Assembly: GCA_017512025.1 (NCBI GenBank)
Contig: JAFWHH010000009.1
Coordinates: 248,001 to 312,000, forward strand
Length of the DNA stretch: 64,000 nucleotides
Origin: Clostridia bacterium
GTDB taxonomy: Bacteria; Bacillota; Clostridia; TANB77; CAG-508
Reading direction: 5' to 3'
The notes beneath the pieces are model-generated. The model was not told the origin of the DNA and ran no database searches. It saw nothing but the letters and a program-made list of their open reading frames with translations. Both the position numbers and the translations under genes were made by a program. Of this stretch, positions 9,131-18,026 are shown in pieces (within the stretch, counting starts at the first letter, position 1; the number at the start of each line of letters is the position of its first letter).

Positions 9131-9619
9131 ATGAATACTGAGCCCAAATATACGTTTTTGCTGACACTGTGCACAGAATATCTTACACAGCTTGGAAGCC
9201 CTACATCTTGTTTGACATCATATGAGATTACATCAAGTGATCCGGAACTGCATGACGAAGACTATCAAAGAGCGTTGCAGAATACAAAATGCAATCTTAA
9301 AAATGACCGGAAGCCAGGTGTTTGCAAACCTTATCTTGTTTCTTCTATTATGCTTGTCAATGAACCACTCGATACAAACGAAACAAAGAATCTTTATGTA
9401 TATCGTATGAGATTCCATATCGTTTACTATCGTAACTATTCTGACTATCCGAAGACAACTAATAAAGAAATTGATATTGAGTCTACGAACCGAGTACTGA
9501 CACGACAAGAGTTCGATAATGCAGTAGAGTTTATTCGAGGAAAGATTTCCGATCTCGGTTGCGTACATCAGATTGAAACTCCATTCTTGGTTTCTTGGAT
9601 TAGAACTTTGAAGGAGTAA
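9131..9619 (+). CDS. Unknown 162-aa cassette protein, likely paralogue of the 9684 gene
   Basis: No family recognised. A predicted alpha/beta protein with no signal peptide. Its C-terminal third (VLTRQEFDNAVEFIRGKI, then ETPFLVSWIRTL) resembles the product of the 9684 gene (TLSEFKEVMNEVIDETKKQ, then TEPILVNSFCLI) in order and spacing, so the two look like diverged paralogues. Two adjacent ATGs (9128, 9131) follow GGAGG; 9131 has the better spacing. Composition is foreign to the surrounding genome. Confidence 0.75.
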   Translation: MNTEPKYTFLLTLCTEYLTQLGSPTSCLTSYEITSSDPELHDEDYQRALQNTKCNLKNDRKPGVCKPYLVSSIMLVNEPLDTNETKNLYVYRMRFHIVYYRNYSDYPKTTNKEIDIESTNRVLTRQEFDNAVEFIRGKISDLGCVHQIETPFLVSWIRTLKE

Positions 9620-9633
9620 TCTATGGGCCTATT

Positions 9634-9678
9634 CCTGCTCTTGCAGGATCCAGACTAGCTCTGGCTAACCATTGGAGG
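9634..9678 (+). promoter_or_regulatory. Second copy of the two-hairpin leader
   Basis: CCTGC/GCAGG (9634-9647) and CCAGA/TCTGG (9650-9664), followed by GGAGG at 9674-9678. It copies the order and sequence of the 9065-9124 leader but sits inside the transcript between two genes, so its role is post-transcriptional. Confidence 0.7.
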
Positions 9679-9683
9679 TTCAA

Positions 9684-9944
9684 ATGGATTCTACAAAGGA
9701 CACTGGCAAGTACGTCTTTGTGCTGACGTTCAGGATGACTGCCACAAAACGTAAACTCATTGGAGAAAATGAGGAGTGCTCCATAAACCATGTGTATGGG
9801 TATCACACCACAGAGCCCATTATGACACTATCGGAATTCAAAGAAGTCATGAATGAAGTAATTGATGAGACTAAAAAGCAAGGCTTCTCTGATGTTACAG
9901 AGCCTATCCTTGTCAATTCCTTTTGCTTAATTGATGACGAGTGA
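9684..9944 (+). CDS. Unknown 86-aa cassette protein
   Basis: The ATG at 9684 lies six bases after GGAGG. The protein begins MDSTKDTGKYVFVLTF and has a strand-helix-strand layout like the C-terminal part of the 9131 product. No membrane segment or signal, no assigned family. It ends at a strong terminator just before aspS. The unusual codons match the 9131 gene and not the neighbours. Confidence 0.75.
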   Translation: MDSTKDTGKYVFVLTFRMTATKRKLIGENEECSINHVYGYHTTEPIMTLSEFKEVMNEVIDETKKQGFSDVTEPILVNSFCLIDDE

Positions 9945-9965
9945 TTAGTGATTGATATAGACAGG

Positions 9966-10004
9966 AAAAAAAGCCACGATGATTAACAACATCGCGGCTT
10001 TTTT
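9966..10004 (+). terminator. Terminator at the right edge of the first cassette
   Basis: GCCaCGATG pairs with CATCGcGGC, with A7 before and T6 after. It can also serve aspS, which converges from the right. Confidence 0.9.
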
Positions 10005-10029
10005 ATTATTCTCTTCTTTTATTCTTATA

Positions 10030-11805
10030 CTATTCTTTATCTTCTACATCAACTTTAATATGAACATCTCTTAATTGTTCGTCAGTAACTACTGATGGAG
10101 AATTCATTAATAAATCTCTTGCTTTTTTGTTTTTAGGGAATGCAATAACTTCTCTAATGTTTTGAGAATCTGCAAGTAACATTATCATTCTGTCTAGTCC
10201 TGGAGCAGCACCAGCATGTGGTGGAGTTCCGTATTGGAATGCTTTATATAACGCACCAAATCTGGTTTCTACATCTTTTTCTGTATATCCAGCTATTTCA
10301 AATGCTTTAACCATAAGCTCTGGATTATGATTTCTAACAGCTCCTGATGCCATTTCATATCCGTTACATACAACATCAAATTGATATGCGACTATATCTA
10401 ATGGATCCATAGTTTCTAATGCTTCAAGTCCACCTTGAGGCATTGAGAATGGATTGTGGTTGAAATCAATTGTACCCTCGTCTGATAATTCATACATTGG
10501 GAAATCATTTATAATACAGAATCTGTATACATCTTTTTCTAATAATTCTAATCTCTTACCTAGCTCTATTCTAACAAGTCCTGCAATCTTTTGAGCTGCT
10601 CTAAATTCATCAGCTATAAAGAATATTGCATCATTTGGTTTAACTCCAAAGTTTGCTTCTAAGTTATCTCTTATATCGTCTGTAACAAACTTAGCAATAC
10701 CACCATTAACAACATTTTCATTATCTATTTTTACCCAAGCTAAGCCTTTTGCTTCAGCTTCTTCAGTAGCAAATTCCGTCATCTTATCAAAGAACTTTCT
10801 AGCTTGTTCTGCTCCACCTGGAACAACAATTGCTTTAACAGTTTTATCTTTAAATGCATTGAATTCACTTTCTTTAAATAGCTCTGTAACATCCTGAATT
10901 ATTAATGGGTTTCTTAAATCTGGTTTATCAATACCATATTTTTCCATAGCTTCTTTGTATGGAATTCTAATAAATGGTCCTTCATCAACTTTCCATGTAG
11001 TAAACTTTTTAAATGTTGAAACAAATAGCTCTTGTAATACATTAAATACATCTTCTTGTGTAGCAAAGCTCATTTCAAAGTCTACTTGATAGAATTCACC
11101 TGGTGCTCTATCAGCTCTTGGATCTTCATCTCTAAAGCATGGAGCAATTTGGAAATATTTATCAAATCCAGAAATCATTAATAATTGTTTAAATTGTTGT
11201 GGAGCTTGTGGAAGTGCATAAAACTCTCCTGGATGTAATCTACTTGGCACTAGATAGTCTCTAGCTCCTTCTGGAGATGAGTTAGCTATAATTGGAGTTT
11301 GTATTTCATTAAATCCAAGCTCATACATCTTATCTCTTAAATGTCTCATTACTTTTGAACGAAGTAATATTGAGTTATGTATTTTCTCATTTCTTAAATC
11401 TAAGAATCTATATTCAAGTCTTAAATCCTCTTTAACTAAATCAATATCTGCTTTTTCAGAGTTAATCTCAAAAGGTAATGTAGATTTACATTTACCAAGT
11501 ATCTCGATTTTATCTGCAATAACTTCAATTTCACCTGTTGGTATTTTAGTATTTTTATTTGATCTTTCAACAACTTTACCATTAACTTGAATAACCGCTT
11601 CTGTATAAACACCATCTAATTGTTTTTGAATTGCTTCATCATCAGAAACAACTATTTGAGTAATACCGTATTGGTCTCTTAAATCTATAAATTTCATGGC
11701 TCCAAGATTTCTAATTCTTTGTACCCATCCTGATAATCTAACTTCTTGATTTACATTTGCTATATTTAGTTCACCACAATTATGTGTTCTATAAATATTC
11801 TCCAT
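10030..11805 (-). CDS. aspS: Aspartyl-tRNA synthetase, bacterial type
   Basis: Charges tRNA-Asp. The 591-aa length and domain order are those of bacterial AspRS: N-terminal OB anticodon-binding domain (about 1-105), class II catalytic core with motif 2 (FRDEDPRADR) and motif 3 (GAAPGLDRMIMLL), and the inserted GAD domain (about 290-420). A promoter of the form TTGAAA-16-TATAAT lies upstream. No sequence feature lets me decide whether it also charges tRNA-Asn. Confidence 0.97.
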   Translation of the reverse strand: MENIYRTHNCGELNIANVNQEVRLSGWVQRIRNLGAMKFIDLRDQYGITQIVVSDDEAIQKQLDGVYTEAVIQVNGKVVERSNKNTKIPTGEIEVIADKIEILGKCKSTLPFEINSEKADIDLVKEDLRLEYRFLDLRNEKIHNSILLRSKVMRHLRDKMYELGFNEIQTPIIANSSPEGARDYLVPSRLHPGEFYALPQAPQQFKQLLMISGFDKYFQIAPCFRDEDPRADRAPGEFYQVDFEMSFATQEDVFNVLQELFVSTFKKFTTWKVDEGPFIRIPYKEAMEKYGIDKPDLRNPLIIQDVTELFKESEFNAFKDKTVKAIVVPGGAEQARKFFDKMTEFATEEAEAKGLAWVKIDNENVVNGGIAKFVTDDIRDNLEANFGVKPNDAIFFIADEFRAAQKIAGLVRIELGKRLELLEKDVYRFCIINDFPMYELSDEGTIDFNHNPFSMPQGGLEALETMDPLDIVAYQFDVVCNGYEMASGAVRNHNPELMVKAFEIAGYTEKDVETRFGALYKAFQYGTPPHAGAAPGLDRMIMLLADSQNIREVIAFPKNKKARDLLMNSPSVVTDEQLRDVHIKVDVEDKE

Positions 11806-11924
11806 ATAACATCATCCTTACGTGTTTAAATTTGAATTTTCTGGAAAATTCATAAACCTTTATAAAATAATCTACACCATTATATCAATTTTTTCAAATA
11901 TTTCAATAGCTACAGCGAATTTTT

Positions 11925-11966
11925 GAGGACTATAAGTTAATTACTATTAATAACTAACCTATAGCC
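11925..11966 (-). terminator. Terminator of the 11979-12755 gene
   Basis: On the minus strand a long imperfect stem (GGGGCTATAGGTTAGTTA with TAATTAACTTATAGTCC) is followed by AAAAATT. It lies just upstream of aspS in the same direction and isolates the two genes. Confidence 0.65.
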
Positions 11967-11978
11967 CCAATTACGTTT

Positions 11979-12755
11979 TTATCTATCTTGCATATTATTA
12001 TCAGTTCTTATTTCTACATTTTCATTATTCTCTCTTTTTTTAATATAACTTCCACTTTCTGTATATTCACTTTGAAGTGCCTCTCTATATGTCTCACTCT
12101 CATTTTTACTTCTATCTATATCTGCAGGAGGTAACATAGCTTGTTTTTTTCTCCCCTTTAATCGTTCGATAAAATTAATTACACGTTTTACTATACTATT
12201 GCTCTTATATCTTTTATATTCTTTCTTGAATACATCTATTTGAATTGGCTTATCTTCGTCATTATTGTAGTCTGGATCATCACATTTAAGAGCCTCTGGA
12301 TTATTGTAGCTTTTCTCGTAATTTGGATTAGCTACTACAGTTCCCTCTGTAAATGCCCCCACTATAAATTGTGTTGGAATTACATATGATCCATCGGGTA
12401 AAGTTTCAAATATTCCTTGCTCATGTGAAAACACTTTTTTAGGTATTTTTAAAATAATAGCTGTCCTTCCTCTTTTCTTTCCATCACCATTTGGATACAT
12501 AGCAAGAGAACACAATATTTTACTATAGTATACTGTGTTTGCTAAATCATCTGCATTACGAAACATATCTGTTTGGTTTCTCAAACCTACATCAAAAATG
12601 TTTTCATAAGCAGTCTCTGTATTATGAATTCCAAGAACGCAATCAGTATCACTGTATTGCTTTATCAAATACTCAAGTTGTTCATCTGTAGCACATACAT
12701 TTCCTACAAAATCTCTTGTCAATTCTCTATATTTTCTTATGGTTTCTTTATCCAT
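11979..12755 (-). CDS. Unknown 258-aa protein, possibly ADP-ribosyltransferase-like
   Basis: Not recognised with confidence. The first 150 residues (VLGIHNTETAYENIFDVGLRN, AIILKIPKKVF, VIPTQFIVGAF) recall the core of small ADP-ribosyltransferase-fold proteins, where an early HxT-type strand is followed by a GLR turn; this is a resemblance only. The C-terminal 90 residues are charged and probably disordered, with a basic VKRVINFIERLKGRKK stretch. Host-like composition; transcribed alone between pfkA and aspS. Confidence 0.55.
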   Translation of the reverse strand: MDKETIRKYRELTRDFVGNVCATDEQLEYLIKQYSDTDCVLGIHNTETAYENIFDVGLRNQTDMFRNADDLANTVYYSKILCSLAMYPNGDGKKRGRTAIILKIPKKVFSHEQGIFETLPDGSYVIPTQFIVGAFTEGTVVANPNYEKSYNNPEALKCDDPDYNNDEDKPIQIDVFKKEYKRYKSNSIVKRVINFIERLKGRKKQAMLPPADIDRSKNESETYREALQSEYTESGSYIKKRENNENVEIRTDNNMQDR

Positions 12756-12774
12756 AGTTCCTCCTATATATCAA

Positions 12775-12806
12775 AAGAGCAAACGAATTTGTTGTTCATT
12801 TGCTCT
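12775..12806 (-). terminator. Terminator of pfkA
   Basis: AGAGCAAAcGAA pairs with TTCaTTTGCTCT, and on the minus strand TTTTG follows. It lies between pfkA and the downstream unknown gene. Confidence 0.85.
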
Positions 12807-12836
12807 GTTGTTATATGTTTCTTTCGTTTTGTTTAA

Positions 12837-13979
12837 CTAATCTCCTAAACAAATTCCAATGCTTCTTGCTGTTTTAACTAAATCATGATCCATTGTAACT
12901 TTTCTAATGTTACTTTCAGCTGTATTACCAGAAACAGCACCAATTTCTTTATTTTGTCCAACAACATCTTCTAAAGAAACTGCATCTAATTTACCATCTT
13001 TTATAACCGTTAAAACATTGAATCTTCCTTCAATAGCTAGTTCCATAGCTTTAGCTCCATACTTTGTTGATAAAACTCTATCGAATGCAGTAGGAGTTCC
13101 TCCTCTTTGCATATATCCAAGAACTGTACATCTAGCTTCCATACCTGTTCTTTCTTGTATCATACGAGCAACCTTTTCACCAGCTCCTCCAAGTTTTGTA
13201 TTATCAACACCAACACCATTGTTTCTTGTTTCAAGAACTGAGAATGTTCCACCCTTTTCAAGTGCACCTTCTGCAACAACTATTATTGAGAAGTTTTTAC
13301 CTAAGCTACGTCTTTGATTAATTTTCTCTACTACTTTGTTTATATCATATGGAATTTCTGGTATTAATGCAACGTCTGCACCACCAGCAATAGCTGACTC
13401 TAATGCTATCCATCCAGCATATCTTCCCATAACTTCAAGTACCATTAATCTATGGTGTGTTTCACCTGTTGAATGAAGTCTGTCTAGAGCTTCTGATGCA
13501 ACAGATACTGCAGTATTATATCCAAATGTTATTTCTGTACAAGCAACGTCATTATCAATTGTTTTTGGAACACCAATAACATTTACACCTTTAAGAGAAA
13601 AGTCTCTTGCTGATTTTTGTGTACCATCTCCACCAAGTGTAAATATACAATCAAATCCATCATTTTTTATATTTTGAACACAGACATCTGATAAGTCTTT
13701 ATATACTATTTGTCCGTTCTCTTCAACTTTATAATTAAATACGTTAGCATTTGTTGATGATCCAATAATTGAACCACCTCTTGCTATAATTCCTGATGCT
13801 CTATTATTTCCAGAAGTACTTAATTTTATATAATCATTATTTAGAAGTCCTTTATATCCTTCTATAAATCCATAACACTCTATTCCATTTCTCTCAGCTG
13901 TTTTTACAATAGCTCTAATAACGGCATTAAATCCTGAAACGTCTCCACCGTTAGCTAATATTGCAACTTTCTTTACCAT
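12837..13979 (-). CDS. pfkA: 6-phosphofructokinase, mixed-substrate type
   Basis: Phosphorylates fructose-6-P in glycolysis. 380 aa, longer than the 320 aa of classical ATP-PfkA. The nucleotide motif is GGDGTQ with Gly119 at the position that is Gly in ATP enzymes and Asp in PPi enzymes. The catalytic motif is PKTIDND with Lys139 at the position typical of PPi enzymes. This Gly/Lys pairing places it in the mixed group III PFKs, so the phosphoryl donor cannot be read from sequence. Strong GGAGG site; transcribed alone. Confidence 0.92.
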   Translation of the reverse strand: MVKKVAILANGGDVSGFNAVIRAIVKTAERNGIECYGFIEGYKGLLNNDYIKLSTSGNNRASGIIARGGSIIGSSTNANVFNYKVEENGQIVYKDLSDVCVQNIKNDGFDCIFTLGGDGTQKSARDFSLKGVNVIGVPKTIDNDVACTEITFGYNTAVSVASEALDRLHSTGETHHRLMVLEVMGRYAGWIALESAIAGGADVALIPEIPYDINKVVEKINQRRSLGKNFSIIVVAEGALEKGGTFSVLETRNNGVGVDNTKLGGAGEKVARMIQERTGMEARCTVLGYMQRGGTPTAFDRVLSTKYGAKAMELAIEGRFNVLTVIKDGKLDAVSLEDVVGQNKEIGAVSGNTAESNIRKVTMDHDLVKTARSIGICLGD

Positions 13980-14074
13980 CTTCTGTATCCTCCCTAATCG
14001 TTTTTACACTTGTATTATACCAATAATAACTTTTTTTACAATAAAAAAGTATAATTATTTTATATATTTTATTG

Positions 14075-14653
14075 TTATTTTTTTATCATATATTTATCTT
14101 TAATAAAATTATATGTCGCTTTCAAATATTTTTTATTAATTGCAGCATCTATTCCCTCATCAGATATTTTCTTCAAAACAGTATCCATAAATTCAATTGT
14201 CCCTGGATGTTTAGCTACTGGAGCATTCTTTTCAATTTCAGTCCAATATCTCAAAGGCTCTTCTTTTTTCCAATTTTTTCCATTATAAACAATACCAGCA
14301 GATAATTTATCACATACTGCTTCAACCATATATTTGTATGGTAGAAAAACTCCAATTTGATCTGTCTTCGAAATATCAACCCAATACTCAAAGTGATGTT
14401 TGTTTCTTCCTTTATGATGAAGCCATGCATTTGAATAACCATTTTCTTCTCTACATAGATGAATAGGACTTCTTTTACCATTGTAGTACTTAATACTTTC
14501 AAAAAATTCTACCGGACTAAATTTTGATAAATCATGTACAAAACCTCTCCATGGAATACCAGCCTTAACAGCAAGCTTAAATACCACCCATCTATGCTTT
14601 GTTACAAGCATTGTATGTTTAAATAGCTTCTCCACTATATTCAAAACAATCAC
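14075..14653 (-). CDS. DUF5662 family protein
   Basis: 192 aa, soluble, with conserved-looking metal-ligand-type stretches HDLSKFSPVEF, HHKGRNKHHFEYW and a KxxMVEAVCDKLSAG segment. These fit the DUF5662 pattern, whose HD-like His/Asp residues suggest a hydrolase. Function unknown. It starts 4 bases after the tsaC gene ends, so both are in one transcript. Confidence 0.7.
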   Translation of the reverse strand: MIVLNIVEKLFKHTMLVTKHRWVVFKLAVKAGIPWRGFVHDLSKFSPVEFFESIKYYNGKRSPIHLCREENGYSNAWLHHKGRNKHHFEYWVDISKTDQIGVFLPYKYMVEAVCDKLSAGIVYNGKNWKKEEPLRYWTEIEKNAPVAKHPGTIEFMDTVLKKISDEGIDAAINKKYLKATYNFIKDKYMIKK

Positions 14654-14657
14654 TCCT

Positions 14658-15287
14658 TTATTTTATTTTTTCTAATATCTCTTCTTTTGTTATTTTTCCT
14701 TCTCTTAAAATTTTAATTTCACCATTCTCAACTTTAACTATTGTTGAAGAAAACCCTATCTTAGCATCTCCACCATCAATAATAGCATCTACTGAATCTT
14801 TAAAATCCTTAGCAATTTGACTTACATTTAATCCACTTGGTCTATCAGATATATTTGCACTTGGTGCTATTAATGGAAATTCAATTTTATCAAGTATAGT
14901 ATTTATTATTTTGTTATCTGGAATTCTTACCCCGATAGTATTATCATCTTGTGTAAATCCACTACCAAATCCATCCTTTTTTTCAAGGATTATCGTAATT
15001 GGTCCTGGCATAAAATTCTCAATTATTTTTCTTTCTATATCAGAAGAAATATTAGCATATTTTTCAATCTCATTCTTATTCTTAACAAGAATATTTACAG
15101 CTTTTGATCTTGGTCTTTGTTTAGCAATATATACCTTATCAATTACTTCATTAGACATTGCATTTCCACCAATTCCATATACAGTCTCTGTTGGGAATAT
15201 TATTATTCCATTATTATTTAGAATATTAATAACCTCTTCTAATTCAGACTCTTTTATTTCTTCTTTCCAATCAAACAATTTATACAT
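14658..15287 (-). CDS. tsaC: Threonylcarbamoyl-AMP synthase (YwlC/Sua5/TsaC)
   Basis: Makes threonylcarbamoyl-AMP from Thr, bicarbonate and ATP for t6A37 of ANN-decoding tRNAs. 209 aa, one YrdC domain: IIIFPTETVYGIGGNA near residue 29, the KQRPRSKA motif near 55, and PSANISDRPSG near 135. It lacks the C-terminal Sua5 domain. First gene of a two-gene unit with the DUF5662 gene. Confidence 0.92.
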   Translation of the reverse strand: MYKLFDWKEEIKESELEEVINILNNNGIIIFPTETVYGIGGNAMSNEVIDKVYIAKQRPRSKAVNILVKNKNEIEKYANISSDIERKIIENFMPGPITIILEKKDGFGSGFTQDDNTIGVRIPDNKIINTILDKIEFPLIAPSANISDRPSGLNVSQIAKDFKDSVDAIIDGGDAKIGFSSTIVKVENGEIKILREGKITKEEILEKIK

Positions 15288-15386
15288 AAATTCACTTCTT
15301 TCTTACCTATATAAATTTAACATAACTACCTTGTAATTTCAAGCATATTGAGCAATAGATAATTCTTTATTATCTATAAACTTTTT

Positions 15387-15415
15387 TTGATTTTCTAATA
15401 ATTATGTGATATAAT
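15387..15415 (+). promoter_or_regulatory. Near-consensus promoter of the 15454 gene
   Basis: TTGATT (15387-15392), 17-base spacer, TATAAT (15410-15415). The leader here is short, with AAGGAGG followed by the start codon. Confidence 0.8.
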
Positions 15416-15453
15416 AGTCTTTACTTAAATCTTTTAAGGAGGTTACGGATAAT

Positions 15454-16701
15454 ATGAAAAGGCGGAGTATAGCTTTGTCCGCTGCTGTTGCCCTTCTGTC
15501 TATGGTGATTACTGGTTGTGCAAATTTCCCTTCAGGTAATTCGAGTGGTGGAATAACGCCTACTTCGTCAATCGCCACAGAAGTCACGGAACCAAGTATT
15601 GTCAGCATGGATGTGGTGCCTACCACATCCACAATTCTGACAACTACAACACTTCCGTTAACTACGACAGAAACAACAACACAGATTGTGACAACAACAA
15701 CTCAGACCACAACGCTGGTGGAAACAACAACCACCCAGACCACAACGACAACCCAGGAGATGACAACAACCACAATGTTAGTAACTGAAACTACAGCAAG
15801 TGCTCCCGTTACCACACAGCCTGCAGTAACCACAACATTTACAACTGCAGCGCCAATTGTGACAACAGCAGCACCGACAGTACCAGTTACTCCGGCATCC
15901 GGTTTCCAGGAACTTCCAACCGAGCTCATGCAGATTGTCAATAAGTACAAAAGCAAATACCCCGGTATGAGTATCGGAGTTGGTATTTATAGCTTGGATG
16001 GAACTGCTGGATACGAATACAATGCTACGCAGCTTTTCAACGGCGCATGCACCATTAAGGCTTCATACGCATTGTACGTATGTTCTTATTGTGACGAAAA
16101 TGGTATTGACATTTGGTCCAAGAAACTGTATTACGACACTACAAAACACCACCATGGTGGTAGTGGAGTAATCTACGACAAGGGTTCAAAGTGGTACACA
16201 ATCGGCGAGCTCTTAACGTATCTGCTTCAGGTGTCAGATAATGATGCTATGAAGTGCTTGATCACAGACTTTCTTCCTATGAGTGGCTATTATCAGTTTA
16301 ATTCTGCTCTTGGAGGAGAATCAGATTGGGCAAACTGGAACGGCGGAAGAGCATCGGTTCAGCAGAGAAAGAATGAGTGGATTGCTATTTGGAATTATAT
16401 CAATAGTGGCGCACCAAACTCTCAGAACCTCAAAACATTCCTTTCCAATACGCAGTACTGCTATTTGGTTAAAGGTATGAGCTACATTCCACCGTATCTG
16501 CATAAATCCGGATGGTGTGATTCGTACAGCTATCCTGCTGCAGCGGATTGCGCAATCATCCAGAACCGTAGCGGTAGCTACCTGATGATTGTTATGAATC
16601 AGGATTACTCTACCGGAAACGGTCACACAGATGCCATTGCTGAACTGGGAAATGCAATCGATGATTACTGGTATTCTCCTGGTTTCTTCTGGCGAAATTA
16701 A
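15454..16701 (+). CDS. Lipoprotein with Thr-rich linker and class A beta-lactamase-like domain; Cys in the nucleophile position
   Basis: 415 aa. Signal peptide with lipobox ITGC (Cys22), then a low-complexity Thr/Glu-rich linker (about 35-145), then a class A beta-lactamase/transpeptidase-like domain (about 155-410). The SxxK motif reads ACTIK, so Cys199 replaces the usual Ser while Lys202 is kept. SDN is at 261-263 and KSG at 351-353; the spacings fit class A enzymes. Several other cysteines occur in the domain. The domain should sit in or beyond the wall. Foreign composition; own promoter and terminator. It may be inactive, a thiol enzyme, or a binding protein. Confidence 0.8.
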   Translation: MKRRSIALSAAVALLSMVITGCANFPSGNSSGGITPTSSIATEVTEPSIVSMDVVPTTSTILTTTTLPLTTTETTTQIVTTTTQTTTLVETTTTQTTTTTQEMTTTTMLVTETTASAPVTTQPAVTTTFTTAAPIVTTAAPTVPVTPASGFQELPTELMQIVNKYKSKYPGMSIGVGIYSLDGTAGYEYNATQLFNGACTIKASYALYVCSYCDENGIDIWSKKLYYDTTKHHHGGSGVIYDKGSKWYTIGELLTYLLQVSDNDAMKCLITDFLPMSGYYQFNSALGGESDWANWNGGRASVQQRKNEWIAIWNYINSGAPNSQNLKTFLSNTQYCYLVKGMSYIPPYLHKSGWCDSYSYPAAADCAIIQNRSGSYLMIVMNQDYSTGNGHTDAIAELGNAIDDYWYSPGFFWRN

Positions 16702-16715
16702 TTTATCCAAACCGC

Positions 16716-16760
16716 AAAAAAAGAGGATGCATGGGTTCTTCCCTGCATCCTCGCTTTTTT
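16716..16760 (+). terminator. Strong terminator of the 15454 cassette
   Basis: GAGGATGCA (16723-16731) pairs with TGCATCCTC (16744-16752), with A7 before and T6 after, so it works in both directions. Confidence 0.95.
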
Positions 16761-16765
16761 ATTAT

Positions 16766-18010
16766 TTATCTTTCATATGCTAACATGCTATCATTTGAAA
16801 TTACTGGTAATCTATCAATCACACTAGTTGTATAATCTTTAACTTGGCCTATCATACCATTTATCAAATCTCCACACTTTATCTTCATATTTTCATAGGT
16901 TGTTGGCATATTTCTATAGTCATCTGTTGCTCTTTTAGTAAATGGTAATTTAAATCCAATGCTTCCATCTTCTTTTTGATATATCATCTTTCCAACTGTA
17001 GAAGATACAAAACTTGCAATTGCATTTGTTGTATTTGGTATTTGTTCAAATCCATGAGATACTTCTCCTAAGCTCTTTGCCAAAATACCTTCTTTACCTC
17101 TTTCAGCAGTTCCATTCTCATCAAATATTAAACTTCTTGTATCATGTTTTCCAAACGTATAATATCCGATTTTGCTTTCTATACCTCCATCACCATAATA
17201 CTTTCTTGTTTTTAAGAAAACTTCCTCTGTTTCTGGTAATGGATATAATAAACTGCCTACTGGACTCCATTTATAATGAGTTATTTTGTCTGCAACCTTG
17301 CTAATTGCTGTCTTATGAACATCAAGATACTCATCTGATACTCCTGGTCCATCAAAGTTATACACTTGTCCAAGTTTATCGTAAATCTCTCTTGTTTTTA
17401 TATCTGAAGCACAAGCTACTGCAAAGTGACTTGCTAAGTTTCCACCAAGAGAATGTCCACATGCATCAATCTTTTTATATTTATCTAATACATGATTTTC
17501 AGCAAGCTTACTAGCATATCTTTCAACCTCTTCAGTTTGGATAGTACTTTCACTATTTAACATTCCAAAGTCTGATCTAACCCAGTCATTAATTGCACCT
17601 GCATAATCATTTAATCCTTCACTACCTCTTATACCAACTATAGCATTATTGTCTGAAGTTTCTATAACACATGCATAAAATCCGTTTTTAGCAGTTGTAT
17701 CATGAATGTCAACTATCTTCCAAGTAAGTGCTTCATCACTTAATTCTTTAATTAATCCTTTATCCCAATCATTTAAATCTGAGTAATCGATTATATCTTT
17801 AAATGAAGCATTCTCTATATCAATTCCATCCGCTTCCATGAGCTCTTTAATATCTCTTAAGCTAATGGTTGACAAAATCAAGTCCTTTACATTAAATGGG
17901 GCTCTTTTACCTTCTAATATTAAATTCTTTTCTCCAACTTCTAGACAACCAATATAAGCAACTTGAGAAGCTTCTAACATTTTCTTTTCTGAATTTTCCA
18001 TACTTTCCAT
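16766..18010 (-). CDS. Mbeg1-like (DUF2974) alpha/beta hydrolase
   Basis: 414-aa lipase-like protein. The nucleophile elbow GHSLGG is near residue 185, in ACGHSLGGNLASHFA, and an IVGIRGSEGL strand precedes it, as in the DUF2974/Mbeg1 family of fungal-lipase-fold proteins. No signal peptide. The N-terminal 100 residues are helical and specific to this protein. Start at 18010 after GGGGTGA. It lies 16 bases after the 18027-18671 gene, so the two are co-transcribed. Substrate unknown. Confidence 0.75.
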   Translation of the reverse strand: MESMENSEKKMLEASQVAYIGCLEVGEKNLILEGKRAPFNVKDLILSTISLRDIKELMEADGIDIENASFKDIIDYSDLNDWDKGLIKELSDEALTWKIVDIHDTTAKNGFYACVIETSDNNAIVGIRGSEGLNDYAGAINDWVRSDFGMLNSESTIQTEEVERYASKLAENHVLDKYKKIDACGHSLGGNLASHFAVACASDIKTREIYDKLGQVYNFDGPGVSDEYLDVHKTAISKVADKITHYKWSPVGSLLYPLPETEEVFLKTRKYYGDGGIESKIGYYTFGKHDTRSLIFDENGTAERGKEGILAKSLGEVSHGFEQIPNTTNAIASFVSSTVGKMIYQKEDGSIGFKLPFTKRATDDYRNMPTTYENMKIKCGDLINGMIGQVKDYTTSVIDRLPVISNDSMLAYER

Positions 18011-18026
18011 CTAACTCACCCCATTT

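Noticed and set aside
8444..10004. Insertion sequence or integron cassette array
   Set aside because: No transposase, integrase, terminal inverted repeats or attC-like site seen at the edges.
15702..15956. Open frame opposite the Thr-rich linker (84 aa, Val-rich)
   Set aside because: It is the antisense shadow of the ACA/ACC repeats of the 15454 gene; no ribosome site or promoter.
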